Shown: in pieces, positions 57,906 to 64,000 of the stretch | How positions within the stretch are numbered: position 1 is the stretch's first letter | Layout of the letters: every line of letters begins with the position of its first letter | Assembly: GCA_964649825.1 (NCBI GenBank) | Contig: CAZYQW010000108.1 | Location: 124,001 to 188,000 of the forward strand | DNA length: 64,000 nucleotides | Origin: CAZYQW01 sp964649825 | GTDB taxonomy: Bacteria > Planctomycetota > B15-G4 > JADJEK01 | Direction of reading: 5' to 3' | Made by a program: the position numbers and the translations under genes | Notes under the pieces: model-generated | What the model was told of the DNA's origin: nothing | Database searches by the model: none | The model's input: the letters and a program-made list of their open reading frames with translations, nothing else

Positions 57906-58960
57906 CACAGACCTCCCGTCGTCGAGGTACCTTCGTCCTTGAGTCCGTAGCCGCCGGGGCGTCGTCTCGGCCGCGGCGCGTCGACGACCGGCGCGTCCGC
58001 GTAGGCGAGGTCGGGGTCCTGCGGAATCGGCGCCGCGGTGCGCTCCTGATAGATCACGAGCAGCCCCGCGAGCCGCATCACCAAGAGCGCCTGGACCAGG
58101 AAAACGGCGAGCTGCGTCAGGACCTGGAACAGCAGGTCCGGAGAGACCGTGAAGTCGTAGTCGGCTCCGAACCAGGCGAACGGCTGGAACGGAGCGGTCC
58201 AGTCGACGCGGCGCAGCAGGTGGTCGTAGCCGCCAAGGACGAGCAGCACCAATCCGCTCGAGAGCACGAAGTAGGCGAGCACCGTGAACGGGTTGCGGAA
58301 GCAGAGTCCGATTCCGTGCAGGTAACCGCGGAGCATTCGGCGATCGTCGTCCACGACGCAGCGGATCCTGGCGAACTGGATGGGCAGGACCACGAGCAGC
58401 GCGAACAGGCAGAGGAAGATCACCGTCTTCGCCGTGCTCGTCCAGCCGAGCAGGCCGGCCGACGCGGAACGGTCGAGCGTCCGCTCGAAGAAGCGGGTGA
58501 GGCCGTTCGACGCGAGGTCGTTCGCGAACATCAGGGCGGCGAGCACGATCCCGGCCGGGACGAGCACGCGGACGAACGGGAAGATGTGCCTTCCGCAGGC
58601 CGCGAAGAAGGTCGTGAAGGTGACCGGCCGCCGGCGATCGGCCAGCGCGGTCAGCACGCCGCCGAGCAGGAAGAGGTAGACCAGCACGAAGAAGACCGCG
58701 CTCACGCGGGCCGCGGCCGCGGCCCCGTCGAACGTGTCCGCGTGGTTGCGAAAGAGATCCGCGATGAACTCGGCGTCGAACGCGACGAGGAAACTCCGCG
58801 TGTCGGGAGTCCTCGCGAGCACGTCTCCGGCGAGGTGGTAGACCGGAACCGCGACCACGGCCGCGAACAGGAGGTTCGCGAGGTACAAGAGGAAGACGCT
58901 CTTCACGCTGAGCACGGCGCGCAGGAGCCCGATCAGGAGAGCCTTGGGAGCGAGGAGCAT
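57905..58960 (-). CDS. Polytopic membrane protein of unknown function
   Basis: A 351-residue protein with about six to seven transmembrane helices (for example 5-25, 28-45, 105-120, 140-160, 185-205, 240-262, 300-325) and a Pro/Arg-rich cytoplasmic tail. No family is recognised. It leads the operon of M1 peptidase, phosphatase and DnaJ-like genes, so it may be part of an envelope complex. ATG 58960 is preferred, with GAGG close upstream. Confidence 0.78.
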   Translation of the reverse strand: MLLAPKALLIGLLRAVLSVKSVFLLYLANLLFAAVVAVPVYHLAGDVLARTPDTRSFLVAFDAEFIADLFRNHADTFDGAAAAARVSAVFFVLVYLFLLGGVLTALADRRRPVTFTTFFAACGRHIFPFVRVLVPAGIVLAALMFANDLASNGLTRFFERTLDRSASAGLLGWTSTAKTVIFLCLFALLVVLPIQFARIRCVVDDDRRMLRGYLHGIGLCFRNPFTVLAYFVLSSGLVLLVLGGYDHLLRRVDWTAPFQPFAWFGADYDFTVSPDLLFQVLTQLAVFLVQALLVMRLAGLLVIYQERTAAPIPQDPDLAYADAPVVDAPRPRRRPGGYGLKDEGTSTTGGL

Positions 58961-59171
58961 GACGTTTCGATGTTCCGGAATCTCGGGGCGCGACCGCGAT
59001 GCCGGCCACGCCATCCGACGTTTCGACCAGGGATGAACCCGAGCAATCTAATACGTGAGGTTGGATCGTCGGCTCCGAAAGCTCTCGGAGTTCGGCAACC
59101 CCCGCCGGCGTGGTCTTGCTCCCCCCGCGCCGAATCGGTAGATCTCTTGCCCTTCTGACATGGAGGAATCG

Positions 59172-59513
59172 ATGCGCACATCCTTGAAGGGTCTGAGTCT
59201 GGTGGCGATCTGCGCGCTCACGAGCGCGCTCGGCTGCTACCTCAAGCCCCTCGAACAGCCGGCCCTGGACAACTACACGGGTATCCAGATCCTCGATCAG
59301 CCCGACGTGCGGACCCTGAAGCCGCTCGGCCACGTGACCGCCCGCAAGGTCGTCGTCCACGGCGATCGATGGGACGAGGAAGCGCTCGACGCTCTGAAGG
59401 AGGCGGCCTGGATCGACTTCCCAGAGACGACCGTGCTCTACATGGTCCACCTCTTCCCCGGCGACGAAGCGATGACCTTCCACGCCAGCGGCATCGCGGC
59501 TCGCTCCCGGTAG
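59172..59513 (+). CDS. Small lipoprotein of unknown function
   Basis: A 113-residue lipoprotein: signal with lipobox LTSALGC. The mature domain (about 90 residues) includes TGIQILDQPDVRTLKPLGHVTARK, and WDEEALDALKEAAWIDFPETTVLY, which reads like a YbjQ/Hsf-type small domain, but I am not certain. GGAGGA precedes ATG 59172. Divergent from the membrane-protein operon. Confidence 0.7.
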   Translation: MRTSLKGLSLVAICALTSALGCYLKPLEQPALDNYTGIQILDQPDVRTLKPLGHVTARKVVVHGDRWDEEALDALKEAAWIDFPETTVLYMVHLFPGDEAMTFHASGIAARSR

Positions 59514-59800
59514 TCCGCCCGCTGCCACGACTTCCAACAGCGAAGCGGAGTGCGGCCGATCCCGACGTGATCGGCGGCGCTCCGTGGCGTCTCGCCGGCG
59601 GAACCGCCTCGGTCCGCCGGGGACGCGGGCGGTTGTCGCGCGAGGGTGATTCGGCCCTCAAGGCGAGGTGGTCGTGAGCCGATCAAGGGGTCTCCACGAC
59701 GACCCCGTCGACGACACACCCTGGAACCCGTCCGTGCCGAACCCCGACTCGTGTCCCTCCGCGTTCGCTCTCGAGCGGCGTTGACCAACCCCGACTGCGA

Positions 59801-60775
59801 ATGACCACCCTGCTCGCGGAAGACCCCGTCTCCACGCTCGTGCTGGCATTGGAGGCCCGACGATCCACGAACGCCGCGGCGAAGGCGTACGCCGGCCTCT
59901 TCGAGGCGTTCGTCCGCGACGCGGCGCGCGCGATGTCCGACCGTTCGCCATTGGAGAGGAAGGCGTTTCGGGACGACGTGGCGGAACGGATCGCTCCGTG
60001 GGTCGCGTCCAGCGGCACGCTTGCCGCGATCCGGCGGCGCGAGTCGTCGGGATCGCGCAGCTTCGCAGCGGTCGAGTACGCGCTCGGGAACCGCGCGTGT
60101 GGCGATGACGGCGTCGCGGAAGCGTTCGATCGATTCCTGCTCGGAAGCTCGCCCCTCGCCGCGATCCGCGCCCGGCGCCTCTTCTTCAAACGCGAGCTGT
60201 CCTACCGGCTGCGGCACGTCCCGGCCGGCGAGCGGTATCGCGTGCTCGTGTTCGGGTCCGGCCCCCGCCCGGAAGTCCTCGACGTGCTCGCGTCCGATGA
60301 AGTGGACGCGTCCCGTGCCGCGGTGACGCTGATCGACGGCGACTCGGACTGCCTGCGCCGGTCGATGCGCTTCGCGCGCCGGCATGGCTTCGAAGGCTCG
60401 ATCCGCGCGATCGAGGTCGATCCGATCCGCGCGTCGCTCGTCTGCGATGCCGCGCCGCTCGCCGGGCAGGACTTCGTCTACTGTCCGACTCTGTTCGACT
60501 TCGTGCCGGACGACGTCGCCGCACGCTGTCTCGAGTTCGCCTTCCGCTGTCTACGGTCTGGAGCGCCGCTCATCGCGGCGCACTACCACCACGATCTGAC
60601 CGCGAGCGACCGCATCGTCCTCGAATGGTGGTTGGAGTGGTTCCCGTACTTCCGTTCGCCGCGCGAGGTCGCGGCGCTCCTGACGCAGGCCAATCTCGAC
60701 GCTCCGTTCGGCGTGGCCGGTATGATGCGAGGGCCCAACGTCTACCTCGCGGTCGAACGGCGCGTCCAGGCCTGA
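59801..60775 (+). CDS. SAM-dependent methyltransferase-like protein
   Basis: A 324-residue soluble protein. YRVLVFGSGPRPEVLDVLA is a divergent SAM motif I, AVTLIDGDSDCLRRSM the acidic beta-2 end, and LRSGAPLIAAHYHHDL a later methyltransferase strand. An N-terminal helical region of about 135 residues precedes it. The arrangement resembles the 3-hydroxypalmitate methyl-ester (extracellular factor) methyltransferase group, but this is a weak match. ATG 59801 has little SD. Confidence 0.65.
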   Translation: MTTLLAEDPVSTLVLALEARRSTNAAAKAYAGLFEAFVRDAARAMSDRSPLERKAFRDDVAERIAPWVASSGTLAAIRRRESSGSRSFAAVEYALGNRACGDDGVAEAFDRFLLGSSPLAAIRARRLFFKRELSYRLRHVPAGERYRVLVFGSGPRPEVLDVLASDEVDASRAAVTLIDGDSDCLRRSMRFARRHGFEGSIRAIEVDPIRASLVCDAAPLAGQDFVYCPTLFDFVPDDVAARCLEFAFRCLRSGAPLIAAHYHHDLTASDRIVLEWWLEWFPYFRSPREVAALLTQANLDAPFGVAGMMRGPNVYLAVERRVQA

Positions 60776-60837
60776 TCCGCGACGGACGGCGGGGGGGCGG
60801 CGGCTCTCGCCGATCCCTCGCAGTGAAGGAGACGGAC

Positions 60838-61881
60838 ATGCGACGCAGCTCTCTCATCTTCGCCCTCGCACCGGCGTGGCTCGCCCTTTCGGTTCCCATC
60901 GTCCGGGCGGGTCCGGTCCCCGCCGCGGACGTGGCGAGCTACGTCGTGACGTTCCAGTCGACGTGGAGCAGCCAGTCCCACCCGACCGAGTTCCCGTTCG
61001 GCGCGCATTACTCCGGCCTCGTCGGCGGCACCCATGACGCGACCGCCCAGTTCTGGGCGCCCGGACAGATCGCGAGCCCCGGCATCGAGTCGATGGCCGA
61101 GCTCGGCAGCAAGTTCCCCCTCATCAACGAGGTGAACGCCGCGATTGCAACCGGCGCGGCCGAGTTCGTGCTGTCCGGGCCCGGGCTGTTCTCGACGCCC
61201 GGCTCCGCGAACCTGGCATTCTCGATCGGCATCGACCATTCGCGTGTCACCCTGGTGTCGATGATCGCGCCGAGCCCGGACTGGTTCGTCGGCGTACACG
61301 ATCTCGAACTGCTGAAGAACGGGCAATGGGTCGACCAGGTCGTGATCGAGCTCCTGCCGTACGACTCGGGCACCGACAGCGGGACGACGTACACGTCGGC
61401 AAACGCCGACACCCTCCCGAAGGAGCCGATCGCGCTGATCCCGGGCGCTCCGTTCACGCCGGGAGTCGCGCTCGGGACGTTCACGTTCCAGCGAACCGAC
61501 ACGCCGACCCCGGAGTTCGAGGACCTCGGTTCGGGGCTCGCCGGATCGACCGGGATTCCGCAGCTCGTCGGCAGCGGGACCCTGCAGGTGGGCGATCCCG
61601 TTGCGCTGAGCCTGTCGAACGCGAAGCCGGGCGCCGCCGCGATCCTCGTCGTCGGGACGTCGATCGCGAATCTCCCCCTGTTCGGCGGCACGCTCGTGCC
61701 GAGCCCCGAGCGGCTCGCGTTCGGTCTCACCGTCGACGCGCTCGGCGATCTGAACCTGCTGTCTCCGTGGCCGGCCGGGGTTCCCTCCGGAACGGCGCTG
61801 GTTCTCCAGTATTGGGTCGAGGATCCGGGAGGGCCGGTCGGCTTCGCGGCGTCGAACGCGGTGTGCGCGACGAGTCCGTGA
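60838..61881 (+). CDS. Secreted spondin-N domain protein with type II C-terminal module
   Basis: A 347-residue exported protein: signal peptide (to about 24), a spondin-N domain about 30-205, with FQSTWSSQSHPTEFPFGAHYSG, IASPGIESMAELG, MIAPSPDWFVGVHDL and ELLPYDSGTDSGTTY as hallmark segments, and the 103-residue type II module at 245-347 beginning GSGTLQVG and ending FAASNAVCATSP. Spondin domains are best known from extracellular matrix proteins of animals; bacterial forms exist but are less studied. GGAG precedes ATG 60838. Confidence 0.9.
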   Translation: MRRSSLIFALAPAWLALSVPIVRAGPVPAADVASYVVTFQSTWSSQSHPTEFPFGAHYSGLVGGTHDATAQFWAPGQIASPGIESMAELGSKFPLINEVNAAIATGAAEFVLSGPGLFSTPGSANLAFSIGIDHSRVTLVSMIAPSPDWFVGVHDLELLKNGQWVDQVVIELLPYDSGTDSGTTYTSANADTLPKEPIALIPGAPFTPGVALGTFTFQRTDTPTPEFEDLGSGLAGSTGIPQLVGSGTLQVGDPVALSLSNAKPGAAAILVVGTSIANLPLFGGTLVPSPERLAFGLTVDALGDLNLLSPWPAGVPSGTALVLQYWVEDPGGPVGFAASNAVCATSP

Positions 61882-61888
61882 GCCGCCG

Positions 61889-62560
61889 TTGACGGCCCCG
61901 GCGCCCGATCCCCCGTCACCGTCGGACGAGCTCGCCGGCGAGCGGGACGCGATGGTCGACGAACAGCTCGCGGCGCGAGGCGTCACGGACGCGTCGGTCC
62001 TCGCCGCCATGCGCAAGGTGCCGCGCCACGAGTTCGTTCCCGTCGAGGTTCGACGCCACGCTCACGCGGACCGGGCGCTTCCCCTCGAGCACGGTCAGTC
62101 GATCTCGCAGCCGTTCATGGTGGCGACCATGACCGAGCTGGCGCGGATCGCGCGCGCCGACCGCGTCCTCGAGATCGGCACCGGGTCGGGCTACCAGACC
62201 GCCGTCCTGGCCGAGCTCGCGCGGGAGGTCTACACGACGGAGATCGTCCCCGAGCTCGCTCGTGAAGCGAGGGCGCGCCTTGCGCGGAGCGGCTACCGGA
62301 ACATCCACTTCCGGATCGGGGACGGACGCGCCGGTTGGCCCGAGGCGGCGCCGTTCGACGCCATCGTGGTGACCGCGGCGCCGGCGCGCGTGCCCGCCGC
62401 GCTGGTGGATCAGCTCGCGGACCGCGGTCGCCTCGTCATTCCGGTCGGGACGAACGCGCAGGAGCTACGCGTCCTCACGCGGAACGGAAGTCTCGTCCGA
62501 GAGCGCACGATCTTCCCGGTCCGTTTCGTCCCGTTGGTCGACCGGGACCCCGGAGGGTGA
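61889..62560 (+). CDS. pcm: Protein-L-isoaspartate O-methyltransferase
   Basis: A 223-residue (from TTG 61889) or 202-residue (from ATG 61952) enzyme that methylates isoaspartyl residues to repair damaged proteins. MVDEQLAARGVTDASVLAAMRKVPRHEFVP and GQSISQPFMVATMTELA are diagnostic, and motif I is VLEIGTGSGYQTAVLAEL. The C-terminal RFVPLV is family typical. Neither start has a good SD; the TTG is 7 bp from the spondin stop. The 3' end overlaps the convergent DUF309 gene by 96 bp. Confidence 0.93.
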   Translation: MTAPAPDPPSPSDELAGERDAMVDEQLAARGVTDASVLAAMRKVPRHEFVPVEVRRHAHADRALPLEHGQSISQPFMVATMTELARIARADRVLEIGTGSGYQTAVLAELAREVYTTEIVPELAREARARLARSGYRNIHFRIGDGRAGWPEAAPFDAIVVTAAPARVPAALVDQLADRGRLVIPVGTNAQELRVLTRNGSLVRERTIFPVRFVPLVDRDPGG

Positions 62561-63103
62561 CCGGTCGAGGCGCAGCGCGGGCCAGCGCGGCACGCGGCCC
62601 GTCGGGCCGCCGGAGGCGATTGCGTCGAAATAGCGGCGCGCGTCTGCCTCGAACCCAGCGACGTCGAGACCGAGCCGAACGGGCGGCGTCCGAGGGAGCC
62701 GCGCGAGCTTCTCGAGGCCCCGCGCCGCGAGCTTGCCGGCGCCCGCCATGTCCTTCATGATGAGCTTCAAGTGAGCCGCGCTCACCTGGATGAGTGCCTG
62801 CAGCACGAGGCGCGATGCATCGGAGCGGACGAGCCCGCGCCACAACTCCTCCCAGAGCTCGTGCGCTTCCCAGAAGTAGCCGTGGTTGTAGAGATCGCAC
62901 GCGTGGAGGTAGCCCTCGTGCGTCGCCCAATCCGTCCCCGCGAACGGCTCGCTCGTCCGCGTTCGGCCGCGGAGGTGCCCCCCCTCGTGACGGATCGGAT
63001 GCGGCGTGAGCCGCGGCACGTACCGGTAGACGGGGAACGGCACCGTCGGCGCGTAGCGAGGCGGATCGAGAAAAGGAGCCGGGACGGAGCGTTCGATGGT
63101 CAC
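62465..63103 (-). CDS. DUF309-family protein
   Basis: A 212-residue protein with the DUF309 core (about 62-140): NHGYFWEAHELWEELWRGL and ALIQVSAAHLKLIMKDMAGA. The family is of unknown function. Residues 1-60 are not conserved, and the last 35 residues run antisense through the end of pcm, so they probably carry little function. GTG 63103 is the start with GGAG about 20 nt upstream, weakly placed. Downstream of the PQQ-propeller gene on the same strand. Confidence 0.8.
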   Translation of the reverse strand: MTIERSVPAPFLDPPRYAPTVPFPVYRYVPRLTPHPIRHEGGHLRGRTRTSEPFAGTDWATHEGYLHACDLYNHGYFWEAHELWEELWRGLVRSDASRLVLQALIQVSAAHLKLIMKDMAGAGKLAARGLEKLARLPRTPPVRLGLDVAGFEADARRYFDAIASGGPTGRVPRWPALRLDRSPSGVPVDQRDETDREDRALSDETSVPREDA

Positions 63104-63132
63104 GCCCCGAGCGTAGCGGAATCGACGCTGGA

Positions 63133-64000
63133 TCAGGCGCCGATCATCGCGACGATGCCGTCGTCGGAGACGATCAACACGCCCTCGGGGAGGATGATCG
63201 GCGACGCCCGCAGCTCGCCCCCGAGCACGTGCTGGAACAGGAGATCGCCCGTCGTCACGTCGAAGACGGTCAGGCGGCCCTGTCGATCGCCGATGTAGAG
63301 GCGTCCCCCGGCCAGCGCCGGCGCGGCGCCGATCCAGCTGTCCACCTCGGCGCGCATGCGGACGGTCCCGTCGCGCTCGTCGATGACGTACGCCGTCTTG
63401 CCCGCCGCGAAGACGACGAGCCCGTCGAACGCGATGGGAGGAGCCGCGGCGGGTTCGCCGGCCGCGAACCACCAGCGCTCCTCGCCGGCCGTGTCGAGCG
63501 CGACGAGCGAGCCGCCGTCGTCGGCGAACAGCACGCCGAGCCGGCTCGCGGCCATGCCGATCACCGGCTGCGCACGTGCCTTCGTCTGGAAGCGGACGGC
63601 GCCGCTCGCGCGATCGATCGCGACGACCGACCCGTCGCTCTTCCCGACCGCGACGAGGTCGTTCCACACGATCGGCCCGGACCGTACCGAGGTCGAGACG
63701 CGCGCGACGTTGCTCTTCGTGCCCGAGGACGCGTTCACGCGGACGACGTCGCCGCCGCTGGTCGCGACGAAGATGTCGCCGCCGTCGACGACGGGCGGCC
63801 CGACGAGGGCCTGGCCGACCGGGCATCGCCAGCGTTCGTTCAACCCGTTCATCGCGTACGCGCGCAGCTCGCCCTCGCCGAGCGACAGCACGACGTTGCC
63901 GGCCACCGCGACGGGCGGCGCGGCGATGCCGGCGAGCGAGCCGGTCGGCTGCTCGACGCGTTTCCTTCCGTCGGTCAGATCGATCTCGTAGAGCCGTCCG
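63133..64000 (-). CDS. PQQ-type beta-propeller repeat protein, N-terminally truncated by window edge
   Basis: The open frame extends through the window edge; at least 288 residues are present. Repeats of the form YAMNGLNERWRCPVG, VRVNASSGTKSN, AIDRASGAVRFQT, ALDTAGEERWWFA, VIDERDGTVRMRA and FDVTTGDLLFQH are PQQ-like/BamB-like propeller blades. The 5' end and any signal peptide or kinase domain are outside the window, so function is open (BamB-like assembly factor, PQQ dehydrogenase-like, or kinase-associated propeller). Confidence 0.8.
   Translation of the reverse strand, partial: GRLYEIDLTDGRKRVEQPTGSLAGIAAPPVAVAGNVVLSLGEGELRAYAMNGLNERWRCPVGQALVGPPVVDGGDIFVATSGGDVVRVNASSGTKSNVARVSTSVRSGPIVWNDLVAVGKSDGSVVAIDRASGAVRFQTKARAQPVIGMAASRLGVLFADDGGSLVALDTAGEERWWFAAGEPAAAPPIAFDGLVVFAAGKTAYVIDERDGTVRMRAEVDSWIGAAPALAGGRLYIGDRQGRLTVFDVTTGDLLFQHVLGGELRASPIILPEGVLIVSDDGIVAMIGA

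Noticed and set aside
57906..59537. N-terminal extension of the M1 peptidase frame
   Set aside because: Upstream sequence is a shadow of the membrane-protein gene; the signal peptide begins exactly at ATG 57905.
59588..59622. Hairpin CCGGCGGA...TCCGCCGG downstream of the small lipoprotein gene
   Set aside because: Only 8 bp, no T tract, common in GC-rich intergenic DNA.
1..64000. CRISPR arrays, transposases, integrases, phage or defence genes
   Set aside because: None seen on either strand; repeats found are short and local.

Overview
The window is a high-GC (by eye near 68-70%), densely coded bacterial chromosome segment with about 50 supported genes, one tRNA and one clear pseudogene. It looks like ordinary chromosome: I see no insertion sequence, phage, plasmid, CRISPR array or rRNA. 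The gene set suggests a free-living, aerobic, peptide-degrading heterotroph, most likely a planctomycete (Planctomycetota). The reasons are a DUF1800/DUF1501 pair, exported FG-GAP beta-propeller proteins sharing a Gly/Cys-rich C-terminal module, a membrane-anchored Hanks-type kinase, a DUF1570-like metalloprotease, an ECF sigma/FecR pair and sulfatase-superfamily lipoproteins. I recall such C-terminal modules from planctomycete secreted proteins, but the phylum call is inference from content and no marker gene settles it.

Layout. 1-8.8 kb: tail of a Clp N-domain protein, saccharopine-dehydrogenase-like oxidoreductase, ferrochelatase, a secreted protein, peptidase E coupled to a membrane M28 peptidase, gamma-glutamyltransferase. 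9-15 kb: a TrkA/RCK channel-like protein without a selectivity filter, a methyltransferase, the DUF1800/DUF1501 pair, small exported proteins and a decayed M32 carboxypeptidase. 15.3-21 kb: tRNA-Trp(CCA), a DEDDh exonuclease, a 790-residue fusion of RNA-polymerase-alpha-CTD-like, sigma-region-4-like and repeated winged-helix domains, a Bcp peroxiredoxin and a Ser/Thr kinase. 21-32.7 kb: S9 peptidase, two FG-GAP proteins, histidine ammonia-lyase, a metallopeptidase, an HD phosphohydrolase and a VWA protein. 32.7-38.9 kb: ECF sigma/FecR cassette, NhaC antiporter with an exported N-terminal domain, Cys-rich secreted protein with a strong terminator. 38.9-48.7 kb: orphan chemoreceptor, small basic protein, urocanase, a lipoprotein/sulfatase/cupin operon, class V aminotransferase, glycosyltransferase. 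48.7-53 kb: two exported proteins, a thioesterase, and an arsR-SRPBCC-alkD operon with an unusually compact promoter. 53-59 kb: a tightly overlapping operon (membrane protein, M1 peptidase, PafA/NPP-like phosphatase, TerB-DnaJ-zinc-ribbon protein). 59-64 kb: a lipoprotein, a methyltransferase-like protein, a spondin-domain protein, Pcm, a DUF309 protein and a partial PQQ-type beta-propeller.

Themes. Peptide and amino-acid catabolism is strong (peptidase E, M28, S9, M1, GGT, HutH, HutU). Translational coupling is common: ATGA, GTGA, TTGA or TGATG junctions define most operons. Five exported proteins with different N-terminal domains end in versions of one fixed-length C-terminal module. That module and the alpha-CTD/sigma-4/winged-helix fusion are the two most interesting items.
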